A stretch of DNA of 64,000 bases from Xestospongia muta (GCA_963693285.1 OY848917.1:7636118-7700117); one strand, 5' to 3'; numbered from the stretch's first letter, positions 1 through 12,600 are shown. Numbers and translations: made by a program. Notes: a model not told the origin generated them from the sequence alone.

Positions 1-190
1 GAGAGAATTAATTAACTGAAGATATAGGTGGACACCTTTGTTCTCAACAGTTAGTTTGGAAGTCAACTCATTGATGTACTGAGAACGTAATGCTAGTTGA
101 GATGTGGGATCTATACAAATAATAGATAATATAAAATTTTAATCATAATACCAACAAACAACCTGTGTTGCAATTCTCTTTATCTGGAGT
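1..190 (-). mobile_element. MULE transposon fragment (window edge)
   Basis: This stretch is nearly identical to 15390-15575, which lies inside the MULE-type transposase region on the minus strand. The shared part covers the end of the SWIM-side segment and the following linker. Homology stops near base 180-190, where the sequence changes to the 3' flank of a receptor copy. It is a truncated scrap with no coding capacity of its own. Confidence 0.6.
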
Positions 191-1560
191 TGAATGTATT
201 TAAAGTAATAAATTGTGTTTCATTATTATATATTGCTTTGTTTTGACATGAGTGTTCTTTTTAAAATTGACTATAACCGATTTTGTAGTTAATTCTCATA
301 GTAAAGCATATTGAAGTAAATAATAATATATTGCTACGTTCATAGCAAGTAAACAATAGACAGACAACACAAACCACAGTTCTGTCAATTTAAGAGGAAA
401 AGAACAAGCACTTTCTGAATAAATTTTAGCATGATACTATGTAAAATTATTAACAATAGGACCAAACTCTAAATATATTGGATAGATAATGGTTGGAGGT
501 TTATTAGCACTTTTAAGATAACATGAGTGTCTTTTAGAATGTGATTATAACAGGACTTTATTGTTGAGTTATTAAATACTTTTTAAATGTCATTCATCAA
601 CTTTTATTATTTGCACTGGTTGGTATGTTGTAGCATTTAGTTGATTGTATTCCTTTCACCAACACTGGAACAAAAGCACAAAATTATTATCATATGATTG
701 TACATCATTACTGCCCTTACTTGAATGTTAGTAATCTTGATTCTATTTGCTAATATAAGCAAATATTTTCAACTAGATTGTTCATAAAAATGATGTTTTC
801 TAAAGCAATGTAGAATAACTGTCAAACATATCTTTAGAATCCACTTGGTATATAAATAACATACATATATAAATAACCATACCATATATAACAATCAATT
901 TGGTACATCTATTAACAATACATAATTATACATTCAATAGTAAGAATGTTGAACACTCCATTTAAACAGCTGTAAATGGAACAATTGTTAAAACACCTGT
1001 CATGAAATTTATTATATCTATCAGTATCACCATTAAACTGATTTTGTAGTTTATTCACATGATAAAACACTTTCACTGGTCAAATAAGAATTTTAAATTA
1101 AGTTAAGCAATAGACTAACAACACAAACCACAGTTATGTCAATTGAGAGGAAATAGTAAACATTTTCTACATAAACATTAGCATGTAAGTTACTAACAAC
1201 AAGAACCAAACTCTAATATATTGCCTAGAAATGTGTTGGAATATTAACTTGAATGATTTATTTTCTTTAGGAATTTCCAATGCATTGTTAGTCTAATCAA
1301 TTCAGAAAATTTTCAGTCACAAGGACTGTAATGACCCAGCTAATAACTGAATAATGCTCTTTGATGTTATAGAGAAACATGAGATATCTATCAAGTTAAA
1401 TTGATAACTAGGATTTATAAACATGTGTACTTTATCAATTGAGAGATGTTCATAATTATTATTAGCATCAAAAGGAATTATTAATAAATTGTCTAAAATA
1501 GTTTTCCTCATGAACATAATGGTATTCTGTTACAATAGTATTACTATATCAATACATAAT
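190..1560 (+). repeat. Duplicated 3' flank and upstream region of a lost receptor copy
   Basis: No gene is seen here. Bases about 190-1000 resemble 7470-8240, the flank that follows an E10 stop codon, and 1030-1560 resemble 9060-9560, the region upstream of copy B. The window therefore opens in the 3' flank of a further copy whose coding part has been removed or lies off the left edge. The small ORFs here are not conserved between the duplicates. Confidence 0.6.
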
Positions 1561-1563
1561 GGT

Positions 1564-1661
1564 CAAACCAGTTTATGGTACCAGTTTATGGTACCAGTTT
1601 ATGATACCAGTTTATGAATAAATTCAGATTCTAATTTCATTTTCTTAGTTACAGTGTCTTA
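1564..1661 (+). promoter_or_regulatory. Conserved upstream block of copy A with iterated ACCAGTTTATG motif
   Basis: Four successive ACCAGTTTATG-type units (1567-1617) are followed by AATAAATTCAGATTC, a T-rich tract and TTAGTTACAGTGTCTTA. The same arrangement precedes nearly every copy in the window, usually 60-110 bp before the start codon, with two to four motif units. In copy A it is separated from the start codon by a 596-bp TIR element. Conservation among otherwise drifting flanks suggests a promoter or 5' UTR, but no transcription start can be placed from sequence. Confidence 0.45.
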
Positions 1662-2257
1662 TAGCCTCGTACCCAGGCTAAACGTCTGGTAACTACTGTT
1701 TGCGCATGCGTTTAATTCCCACGGATTTCTTGGAAAATAGTATACTCTAGGAATCCTCCGTCAACTATGATGTCAACATTCCTTTAACCTCAATGTTAGA
1801 TTATTCAATTGTGATAGCTACTTGTAGTACTGATAGAAACTTTTCTGCTGGTCTAATGTATGCTCTAAAGAAGCTAGGAACCAACTGTTTGAATGCCTCT
1901 AGTTTTGCAAGAGACAAAATTCGAAGTTTGCACTTAATACAAATATATAAAGAGAGACCGTCATCTCTCGAAACGATAACATCAAGCAAAAAAGTCATTC
2001 GAGAAACCCAGTTGTTTTTGAACAAGTTTGTTGCTATTTTGGCTTCCACTAAATGATCAAAATCACTGCATAACCGACAAACTTGAGTAGCCATGCATAA
2101 ACTCGTGTAGTGAATGAAACGTCATCATTATAAACCCAGCCCATCGATTCGTCATGTAATTGAAAAAGTAGTAATTATGTTTCAATAATTACGCGCACGC
2201 GCAAGCAGTAGTCAACAGGCGTTCTACTCTTTACTAGAACGCCTGGGTATGAGACTA
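1662..2257. mobile_element. TIR element with 10-bp target duplication, inserted before copy A
   Basis: The ends form imperfect terminal inverted repeats: TAGCCTCGTACCCAGGC on the left and the complement of GCCTGGGTATGAGACTA on the right. They are flanked by near-identical CAGTGTCTTA (1652-1661) and CAGTGTCATA (2258-2267). Copy B has one uninterrupted copy of this target just before its start, so this is an insertion. A 10-bp duplication fits Mutator-like elements (usually 9-11 bp) better than hAT (8 bp). The right end also holds a small hairpin at 2217-2244. The insertion separates the conserved upstream block from the start codon of copy A. Confidence 0.65.
1801..2094 (-). CDS. ZAD-like cysteine protein, 97 aa, inside the TIR element
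   Basis: An open minus-strand frame starts at ATG 2094. Near its N-terminus is CRLCSDFDHL, in the middle DDGLSLYICIKCKLRI, and then a Leu/Lys-rich helix (LAKLEAFKQL). The two CxxC pairs with the spacing and context CRLC ... ICxxC resemble the zinc-finger-associated (ZAD) fold, known as an N-terminal dimerisation module of zinc-finger proteins. Here it is short and lies wholly within the TIR element, so it could be the remaining N-terminal exon of a transposase or a captured host exon. No transposase core is visible. The family call rests on cysteine spacing only. Confidence 0.4.
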   Translation of the reverse strand: MATQVCRLCSDFDHLVEAKIATNLFKNNWVSRMTFLLDVIVSRDDGLSLYICIKCKLRILSLAKLEAFKQLVPSFFRAYIRPAEKFLSVLQVAITIE

Positions 2258-2277
2258 CAGTGTCATACTGATAAATA

Positions 2278-3957
2278 ATGGAGGAGACAGAAGTCAGAGA
2301 TCACTCTAAAGCAATTAAATTTGTATCCAATTCAAGTCCTGCAATAGAACAGATAGAACTGTCTAAAACTCAATATTTTACAACCAAACCTAGTGCCAAG
2401 AAAAACAAAGTGAAGAGATGGTTCTCTAGTTCAGAAGATGATAATACAACTACTTACTGTTGTTGTAATATTTCGCCTACAGTAGCAAAATGCCTTGAAT
2501 TATCAGGACTTATTACTGGTATAGTCATTGTACTGATGTTGTTCTCTATTCCTATAATAAGTCATTATGTGCAAGTAAGTGAATAAAAATGCACCAATAA
2601 TTAATGTTAATTGCTTTTTACATTTTTTATTACATTTATAGGAAATGAGTAGTAAACAGCCTAACAACATTAATACACCAGATACTTCTAATACAACTGT
2701 AAGTTAAACTTTTTAGCACTTGAAACCCACAAAAACATATTATGTGGCCTGATTTGCAAATAATGGACCACTCTGGCATAACATTTGTGACCTGATTTGT
2801 GAAAAGGGACCACTGTTAAAACATCTCTGAAAACAGTTTTGTCTAATTATATTTGGTATATATAAAATTTTATTCATTATACTTCTTGTATATCCCTTTC
2901 CACAAATCAGGTCACAAATGTTTTGACAGAGGCGGTCTCTTATTACAAATCATGCTACATGATGTGTACATACATTAAAAATAGAAATTGCTGTTATTAA
3001 ATTGACTGCAGTGTTTTTCTGGTTCATAATCACTTCAGTTTCAAATGTTTTTACATAGCTTGCCTTGATTACTAATTATTACGGAAATGACTTCCCAGAA
3101 GATAGAAGATTGACAACAGTACAACTACCCACTCAGTTTATTTTATTAATAGAGTCTAAACCTGCTATTAAGCAAAACAGTAGTCTGTTACTAAATGCCC
3201 TTTCTGAGAAGTCATTTGTTGAAGTAAATGAATTATCAGTTCCAAAACAATTGGTAATGAAAACAGGAAGTGTCTTTAAATGTATTTTATATGAAGGATG
3301 CATGCAATCTAATTGAATATGAATCAATTAATTTTAAAAATGTAATAATAATTTGTCAATTTGGGAAACACTGTTAAGATGATTTAAATATTATATGTTA
3401 TACAGGTTGTACATAGCAGACACATTTGATGCAAAATGATATTTTTAATTTATATTTTGTATGAATACAGGCATCAATACAATATACAAACTTAGCTATG
3501 GCAACCAATCAATCTTTACATTGAGTTAATTGAAGTTAGTTTTGGCAGTATACTGCATACATGTACATAAAATTAGACCACTAATATTGTAAGGATGTTT
3601 ACTAGTTGTTAAAATATGTGGCATCAATATAATAGAGGTTTAATTGGGAGATTTTCCTAGCTTTGATCTTTCTTAAAGAATAGTATGACTAATTTTCACT
3701 CAATCAGCAGGATAGACTATTATACAGATAATATGTGGATTTGACATCCAGAACAACGTCACTTAGTGTTATCACCAGACTCCCTGATGTAGAATGTAAT
3801 TGAAATCTGGTCAACTGAATTAATTTTTGAGTCAGAGCTGAGGAATGCATTGTGTGTGTTGGTATGAAAATTGAATATGTGTTATGAACATAGACAAACA
3901 TGAAGAATTAGTCTGCTACCATGTTTGGTTTGATTTTTATAATTATACATACATGCA

Positions 3958-4022
<65 letters not shown>

Positions 4023-6765
4023 ATGGTTGGTAAGTAGTAAACATTTCTGTGCAATGTACATAGATGATTTGCCATATATATAGCATTCACATTAAATGTA
4101 GAAGATAGAGGGTTTGGAATAATAGATTATTGGTTTGTAGTACTTGAATAGTATTGCCTCAACATAATATCACTACTCCAGCTGATACCTAGGAGTATAA
4201 ATTAATATAAGCAATTAATTATTCCAAAAATTTGTAATAACAAAGTCCTTACAATTTGTTAATAGTTTTAAAAATAGTCCAAAATGTGCACTTTTTGACT
4301 ATTTTAAAGACATTCCAATCACATATACATTAATATGTTAATATTTATCTTTTGCTTAGAATTTATGTTTCATCAATACTTTTGTATTTCCAGAATTGTT
4401 CATATGAAGACTTATCATGGACTGTTGTTCCTGATGTTATTAATGTTTCTAAATGTTGTGCTAAAGAATATTCAGGAAATGCTTGTTCTTCCATTCTTTC
4501 AAATTGGCAAACCTGTGCATTAGGTCAAACAACATCACTGTTTGTACATAACACTAGTATCTTATCACAAGATCGAGTCAAAGAGATCATTACAAATATA
4601 GGTAAATTTATAAATAGATAATGTATTTTGTTAGATCTTTTATAACTAAACAGCTCAACTACCTGACTCTTATTCATCTTGTAAAAGAACTGGTGTACCT
4701 TTTTTTTTGTCAGTACGTTTTTCCTCTTTGTGACTGTAAAACTGGAGATTTATATTTACCATCACAAGAGATGTGTCAAAAAGTTAGCACTGTTACATGT
4801 AGGACACTGTGGCCACTACTAGAACAAGTTATCCAACCACTCAAGTTACCAGATTGCTCAGAATTACCTATAGCTACTTACCCACCAGGTATATACATGT
4901 ACACAGTTATATGGAATAAATGGTTTTGTATATACACATGTAGATATCACTGGTTCTGGTAACTCAGAGATTAGTTCAACTACTGGGACCTCATACTTAC
5001 CTCAAGATACAGTTTGTGCTGATCAATTTATTAAAGTCAATGGAACATGTTATGCTCGATGTGATAGTTTTGAACAGAGTCCACATGATGTCACTGTTGT
5101 CTTAAAATGTGCTAGAATGTTTGCTGCTTGTTATGGATTTATTGTTGGAATTGTTGTTATAATTTTATCATTTGTGCGTTGGAAAACAATGTACATTAAT
5201 CACAATTTTTACTTCATTTGAGCTAATGCATTGTTTTTATAATATAGGTTGGTTTTTCCTTCAGTTTTTTTAGTTTACATGACAGCAGGGTATTGTTGTT
5301 TTTGTAAGTATATTATGTGTGTTTTTTCATATCTTACTGTCTCTCTCCCTTTCAGCTATTTTTGTGATTGTTTCACAAATTGATGGATCCAATTTGTATT
5401 GTAATTCTGTTGCTATAACAAAAGAAAACATCAATGATTCAACTATATTTTGTCAAGTATCAGGTGGGAAATGATTTTTTGTATACATAATTAGTCTAGA
5501 TGCTAATTAATACTGATATATATGTCTCTTTTAGGAGCAGTAAATCATTATTTTGTGGTAAACCATACATTGTGGTGGTTCTTTCATGTTTGCTCAATAT
5601 TTTATAAAATTATGTTCCCCTTGACAGCTAAACTATATGAGAAGAAAGAAAAGTACTTCCATATAGTTTTACTAATTACTGGTATGTTTCACTACATGTG
5701 ACAATCATATGACATCAATTTATAAATTCAATCAACATTTTACACCTATAAAACAATTCTTCATTCACTAATTTTCCTACACATGGTACATATTGTTTAC
5801 AAGTAGTGTTTATGCAAACAGATATTGATTAAATAGTGATATCTAGTTGATTTGTTGCAAATATTTGTTCAATTATTGTAAACATTTGTTCATGCCATTG
5901 CTAATACTGCATGGTACATATTGCTTAAAAGTAGTGTTCATTAGTATGCAGACAGATGTTCATTTAATAGATGTACATAATTGATTTATTATAAACATGT
6001 TAATATAATACTAGCATAATTCATAACTGTTTTATATTTCACATTTGATGTTATCTCTTTCTAATACCAGGTATCTTCATTCCCATACCTGGAGTATTAC
6101 TAGCACTTTTAGTTCCAGATTGGGGTTATGTAGTTCATGAATTTCCTCCATTTTTATGTACTCCTCAAAATCTAAATCTCTGGTATTATTCAGGGATTTT
6201 ACCTTTTAACATTTTTTTAGCTATTGGAGTCATATTGTTTGTTTTAATGTTCTGGAAACTTCATAAAGTAAGAGAATAATACTGACACATTTTAATATTA
6301 GTTTTCTTTATCCCACAGCATCAAGGTATATTTCGCACAAGGAAAAAAGGTGCCCCTGGGATCAGTACAGCTGAGAAAAAGATTCTATTTGTGTTATGTT
6401 ATTATGTTATATTTGCTATAATCGTGTTGGTGTATTTTAGATATTCAACAGCAGATGCTGATTCATTTATAGAAGCTTTAGAGACATATTTCCATTGTCA
6501 AGCATTAGGACATCTATCCAATGAAACATCACAGTGTGATCCAAAGGAATATCAACAATATAAGTATCCAGAGCTAGCAGCAGCTACCAATTTTTTATTT
6601 GCATTTGTTACCACATCACATTTAACCTTTGTCATCAACTGGAGCACTGTTGCCAAATTCTGTTCACAATATTTTCACAAGAAACAAAAATCATCAAATG
6701 TCTTGCTCCCTATTACTATTTCACCTGTTGTGACTGACATCACAGATAGCTCTCAATTGCAGTAA
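2278..6765 (+). CDS. Copy A: 8-TM Frizzled/Smoothened-like receptor, frameshift in exon 4
   Basis: Ten exons: 2278-2574, 2642-2698, 4394-4601, 4654-4888, 4944-5190, 5248-5303, 5356-5463, 5535-5681, 6071-6267, 6319-6765, all with GT/AG borders. Without the lesion the product would be about 665 aa and very like copy B. E4 carries one extra T in a run of nine (4709-4717), where the other copies have a mixed eight-base tract, so the frame breaks inside the CRD-like domain. This is either a real mutation or a homopolymer sequencing error. An alternative acceptor AG at 4686-4687 would put the rest of E4 back in frame at the cost of about 11 residues, including one cysteine. All later exons are open. 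The start is ATG at 2278, as in copy B. A fold-back element and CATA/TA microsatellite lie in intron 2. Confidence 0.7.
2742..2960. repeat. Fold-back (MITE-like) element in intron 2 of copy A
   Basis: Inverted arms of roughly 70 bp contain ATTTGTGACCTGATTTGTG on the left and its complement near 2900 on the right, with an AT-rich centre. A closely related copy is in intron 2 of copy B and another at 8316-8605. No coding capacity. Confidence 0.55.
3946..4020. repeat. CATA/TA microsatellite
   Basis: A run of ACAT units turns into a TA dinucleotide run within intron 2 of copy A. Short tyrosine/isoleucine-rich ORFs across it are artefacts. Confidence 0.9.
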
Positions 6766-7427
6766 TTGTATTTGAAGCATTTGGTTGTGTTTTGTTATTA
6801 TAAATTGTTTTGTTTTAAAGTAAACATGAGTTTTCTTTTAAAATATAATTATAACAAGACTTTACTGGATGGTTATTAACTACTTTCTATATACATTCAA
6901 TAAATTTTATTGTTAACACTGATTGGTAACTGGTAGCATTTATCGTTTTGAAATGACAATTTAAAAGTCATATTAATTGCTGGTTTAGGCTGTATCTGAG
7001 AAGATGGTTGTAATTTTAAGAGTAGGGAGGTAAAAAACAAACAATAATGAACACCACATTATTAATTAATTAAAGCAGCCCGCCCGCATGGCCCGCCCGT
7101 GTAATGGAAACAATGAATTTAATTGCAGTGGCCTTATCAAATTTTATTATTCGAAATTCCAAACAAAAATATGTATACATATATTATAGATAAAGAAAAG
7201 CTCCCATTATTAAATTGAATAGTCATAACTGTAGTTATAATGTTTTGTCTGATTCACAATCACTTAGATTGCATGCATCCTATAAAGACATAATTTGTTA
7301 TGATTATAATTGCTATGTATTTGAACAAAGTACCAGAATTTCAGCAGAAAACTAAAGACACACTTGAACAGTCTTTCCTCATATTACCAAGCTTTGTTGC
7401 ATTTTTAGAACTTAATGTGAGAATGTG
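6766..7427 (+). other. 3' flank of copy A and intron-2-like remnant
   Basis: The stop codon of copy A is followed by a flank shared with the other copies. It contains AATAAA at 6899-6904, at the place where copy B also has AATAAA (14341-14346); this is a possible polyadenylation signal. A short GC-rich patch near 7079-7102 (CCCGCC repeats) is unlike its surroundings. From about 7200 the sequence resembles intron 2 of other copies. No gene seen. Confidence 0.45.
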
Positions 7428-7469
7428 CCTGTCATATCTGACATTACAGTTAGCACTCAATTGCAATAA
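7428..7469 (+). pseudogene. Exon 10 tail fragment of a lost copy
   Basis: These 42 bases encode PVISDITVSTQLQ and a stop, closely matching the C-terminal tails of copies A and B. They directly follow intron-2-like sequence and are followed by a normal 3' flank. The body of this copy was therefore deleted, leaving intron 2 fused to the end of E10. Confidence 0.65.
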
Positions 7470-8451
7470 TTGTATTTAAAGTAATAGATTGTGTTTTATT
7501 ATTATACATTGCTTTGTTTTGACATGAGTGTTCTTTTTAAAATTGACTATAACTGATTTTGTAGTTAATTCTCATAGTAAAGCATATTGGGGTAAATAAT
7601 AATATATTGCTACGTTCATAGGAAGTAAACAATAGACAGACAACACAAACCATAGTTCTGTCAATTTAAGAGGAAAAGAACAAGCATTTTCTGAATAAAT
7701 TTTAACATGATATTATGAAAAATTATTATCAACAGGAATCAAACTCTAAATATATTGGTTAGGTAATAGTTAGAGGTTTATCGCACTTTTAAGATAACAT
7801 GAGTGTTTTTAGAATGTGATTATAGCAGGACTTTATTGTTGAGTTATTAAATACTTTCTAATTGTCATTCATCAACTTTTATTATTTGCACTGGTTGGTA
7901 TGTTGTAGCATTTAGTTGATTGTATTTCTTTAACCAACACTGAGACAAAAGCACAAAATTATATTTAAATGATTGTACATCTTTACTCCCTTACTTGAAT
8001 GCTAGTAATCTTGATTCTATTTGCTAATATAAGCAAATATTTTCAACTAGCATAATAATGATCTTTTCCAAAGCAATGTAGAAAACTGTCAAACACACCT
8101 TTAGATTCCACTTGGTATATAAATAACATACATATATGAATAACCATACCATATATGAAAACATTTTTGGTACCATATATAAAAATATTTAAAATAGTAA
8201 AAACGTTGAACATTTCATTTAAACAGCTGTACATCTATGAAAAGTGCTGGTTATTGAAAAGATAGAGCTTTCTGTATCTCAAGAGGAAAAACTTTTAAAT
8301 CCAACTATTTAAGAAATATGTGACCTGATTTGCAATAAGGGACCGCTTCTGTCAATACATTTGTCACATGATTTGTGAAAAGGAACAATTGTTAAAACAC
8401 CTCAAAAAAAAGTTTTGTAACTATACAGTTACTGTGAATAGTTGTCCATAC

Positions 8452-8521
<70 letters not shown>

Positions 8522-8987
8522 CGTGTATACAAAACTCTTTTTTGACATATTTGACAGTGGTCCCTTTTAACAAATCAGGTCACAACTATTTTGTCACAAC
8601 TATTTTGAAAAGATAGAGCTTTCCGTATGTCAAGAGGAAAAACTATGGTGGCCCAGAAGGACAATCCGTTGACGGGTCCGTCCTGAAACCCGCCCGGATA
8701 CGTCAAAAAAACAGATGAACAAGGCAATTTTTCCAGCCGGGTTGGACGATGATAAACATCTGCACTTTATCAATTGAGAGATGTTCATACTATTATTAGC
8801 ATCAAAGGGAATTATTAGTAAATTGTCTAAGATTCCTCATGAACATGATAGTGTTCTGTTACACTAGTATTACTATATCAATATATAATGGTCAAACCAG
8901 TTTATGGTGCCAGTTTATGATACCAGTTTATGAATAAATTCAGATTCTAATTTAATTTTCTTAGGTACAGTGTCTTACTGATAAATA
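7470..8987 (+). repeat. Duplicated inter-copy flank with fold-back element and microsatellite
   Basis: This repeats the order of 190-1560: 3' flank, then an upstream block ending with three ACCAGTTTATG-type units near 8896-8935. At 8316-8605 lies a fold-back element related to that in intron 2 of copies A and B, with an embedded TA then GA microsatellite (8459-8518). The stretch 8640-8755 is GC-richer and matches nothing else in the window. No gene seen. Confidence 0.5.
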
Positions 8988-9060
8988 ATGGAGGAGACAG
9001 AAGTCAGAGATCACTCTAAAGCAATTACATTTGTATCCGATTCAAGTCCTGCAGTAGAAC
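8988..9060 (+). pseudogene. Exon 1 fragment
   Basis: ATG and about 24 codons of E1 (METEVRDHSKA-like) match the start of copies A and B, then break off at 9060 into sequence homologous to 1037-1560. This is the stub of a truncated copy just upstream of copy B, and a likely product of unequal exchange. Confidence 0.7.
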
Positions 9061-9582
9061 TGATTTTGTAGTTTATTCACATGATAAAACGCTTTCACTG
9101 GTCAAATAAGAATTTTAAATTAAGTTAAACAATAGACTAACAACACAAACCACAGTTATGTCAATTGAGAGGAAATAGTAAACATTATTTACATAAACAT
9201 TAGCATGTACGTTACTAACAACAAGAACCAAACTCTAATACATTGCCTAGAAATGTGTTGGAATATTAACTTGGATGCTTTATTTTCTTTAGGAATTTCC
9301 AATGCACTGTTAGTCTAATCAATTCAGAAAATTTTCAGACACAAGGACTGTAATGACCCAGCTAATTTCTGAATAATAATCTTTGATGTTATAGAGAAAC
9401 ATGAGATATCTATCAAGGAAATTGATAACTAGGATTTATAAACATGTGCACTTTATCAATTGAGAGATGTTCATAATTATTATTAGCATCAAAGGGAATT
9501 ATTAATAAATTGTCTAAAATAGTTTTCCTCATGAGCATAATGGTGTTCTGTTACAATAGTATTACTATATCAATACATAATG

Positions 9583-9679
9583 GTCAAACAAGTTTATGGT
9601 GCCAGTTTATTATACCAGTTTATGAATAAATTCAGATTCTAATTTCATTTTCTTAGTTACAGCGTCTTACTGATAAATT
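9583..9679 (+). promoter_or_regulatory. Conserved upstream block of copy B
   Basis: Three degenerate ACCAGTTTATG units are followed by AATAAATTCAGATTC, the T-rich tract and ACAGCGTCTTACTGATAAATT directly before ATG 9680. It is the uninterrupted form of the block that the TIR element splits in copy A. Promoter or 5' UTR role is inferred from conservation among copies. Confidence 0.45.
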
Positions 9680-12600
9680 ATGGAGGAGACAGAAGTCAGA
9701 GATCACTCTAAAGCAATTAAATTTGTATCCAATTCAAGTCCTGCAATAGAACAGACAGAACTGTCCAAAAGTCAATATTTTACTACCAAACCTAGTGCCA
9801 AGAAAAACAAAGTGAAGAGATGGTTCTCTAGTTCAAAAGATGATAATACAACTACTTACTGTTGTTGTAATATTTCATCCAAAATAGCAAAATGCCTTGA
9901 ATTATCAGGACTTATTACTGGTATAGTCATTGTACTGATGTTGTTCATTATTCCCATAATAAGTCATTATGACTTAGTAAGTGAATAAAAAAGCACCAAT
10001 AATTAATGTTAATTGCTTTTTACATTTTTTATTACATTTATAGGAAATGAGTAGTAAACAGCCCAACAACATTAATACACCAGATACTACTAATACAACT
10101 GTAAGTTAAACTTTATCAGCAACATTTTTAGCATTTGAAACCCACAAAAACATATTATGTGGCCTGATTTGCAAATAATGGACCACTCTGGCTTAACATT
10201 TGTGACCTGATTTGTGAAAAGGGACCACTGTTAAAACATCTCTGAAAACAGTTTTGTCTAATTATATTTGCTATATATAAACATTTATTCATCGTAATTG
10301 TTGTATATTCCTTTTCACAAATCAGGTCACAAATGTTTTGACGGAGGTGGTCTCTTATTACAAATCATGCTGTGTATGTATACATACATTATAAATAGAA
10401 CTTGCTGTTATTAAATTGACTGCAGTGTTTTTCTGATTCATAATCACTTCAGTTGCAAGTGTTTTTACATAGTTAGTCTTGATTACTAATTATTACGGAA
10501 ATGACTCCCCAGAAGATAGAAGATTGACAACAGTACAACTACCCACTCAGTTTATTTTATTAATAGAGTCTAAAGCCACTATTATGCAAAACAGTAGTCT
10601 GTTACTAAATGTCATTTTTGAGAAGTCATTTGTTGAAGTATATGAATTATTAGCACAACAACAATTGGTAATGAAAACAGGATGTGTCTTTAAATGTATT
10701 TTATATAAAGGATGCATGCAATCTAATTGAGTATTCAAATTGATAAACACTGATAAGATTGATTTAAATATTATATGGTTGTATGTGGCAAACATATTTG
10801 ATACAAGATGATATTTTTAATTTATATTTTGTATGGATGCAGGCATCCATACAAAATGCAAATTAAAAAATCGTTATTGTTTAAGCGTATATTACCTATA
10901 TCAAACAATTAATCTTTATATTGAATTAATTGCAGCTAGTTTTGGGAATATACTGCATACACATACATGTATAATACACATACATACATACATGAAATTA
11001 ACCATTTTTACTGGAAAAAGGTTTACTACTTGTTAAAATATGTGGCATCAATGCATTCATTTTTGATCCTTTGTATAGACTAGTATGACTAACTTGCACT
11101 CAATTAGCAGCATAAGTATTATACAGATAGACTTGACCTCCAGAACAACTTTACTTAGTGTTATCACCAAACTCCCTGGTGTAAAATGTAATGGGAGTCT
11201 GGTCAACTAACCTAAAATTAAAGTCAAAGCTCAGGAATGCATTGTGTGCATGGGTATGAAAATTGTATATGTGTAATAGACATAAACAAACACGAACAAT
11301 TAGTCTGCTACCATGTTTGGTATGTTTATTATAATTATATAATATATATAAATATCATATTTGGATATTACAATCTAGAAATCTAAGCAAAGTACTAGAC
11401 CTTAGTAGACTGCATATATTTATCTTGAATAGACCTTTCCCCATATTAACAAGCTTTGTTACAAAATTCAATGTAGGAATGTAGTTGAATAGCCAAAGTG
11501 AATGACAAATGTAACTAATAAAAATCATAGTTGGTAAGTAGTAAACATTTCTGTGAAATGTACATAGATGATTTACCATATATATAGTATTAACATTAAA
11601 TGTAGAAGATAGATGGTTTGGAATGATAGATTATTGGTTTGTAGTACTTGAATAGTATTACCTACTAGGAGTATAAATTAATCCAAAAATTTATAATAAC
11701 AAAGTCCTTATCTTTAGTTAATAGTTTCATAAATAGGTAGTCCAAATATGCACTTTTTGACATTTTGAAAGACATTATAATCACATATACATTTGTTGAC
11801 ACTTGTCTTTTGCTTAGAATTTATGTTTCATCAATACTTTTTTGTATTCCCAGAATTGTTCACAAGAAGACTTATCATGGAGTGTTGTTCCTGATGTTAT
11901 TAATGTTTCTAAATGTTGTGCTAAAGCATATTCAGGAAATGCTTGTTCTTCCTTTCTTTCAAATTGGCAAACCTGTGCATTAGGTCAATCAACAACAGTG
12001 TTTGTACATAACACTAGTATCTTATCACAAGATCAAGTCAAAGAGATCATTACGACGTTAGGTAACTTAAAAATAATCAACGTGACATTGTTAGATATCT
12101 TTAAATGTAACAGCTCAACTCCCTGACTCTTACTCAACCTGTAAAAGAACTGGTGTATCTTTTCTTTGTCAATATATCTTTCCTCTTTGTGACTGTAAAA
12201 CTGGAGATTTATATTTACCATCACAAGAGACATGTCAAGAAGTTAGCACTGTTACATGTAGGACATTGTGGCCACTACTAGAACAACTGATCCAGTCACT
12301 CAAGTTACCAGATTGCTCAGAATTACCTATGGCTACTTACCCACCAGGTATAAACATGTATGCAGTTATATGGAATAAGTGGATTTCTACATACACATGT
12401 AGATATCAGTGGTTCTGGTAACTCATACATTAGTCCTACTACTGGCACCTCATCTTTACCTCAAGATACAGTTTGTGCTGATCAATTTATTAAAGTCAAT
12501 GGAACATGTTATGCTCGATGTGATAGTTTTGAACAGAGTCCACATGATGTCACTGTTGTCTTAAAAAGTATACGACAGTTTGCTGCTTGTTATGGATTTA

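Noticed and set aside
3065..3316. ORF of 83 codons in intron 2 of copy A, with a counterpart at 10479-10730 in copy B
   Set aside because: Both begin at TTG, and the homologous intron segments in the other copies carry stops and frameshifts. Similarity between A and B is explained by their recent duplication. No splice sites frame it as an exon.
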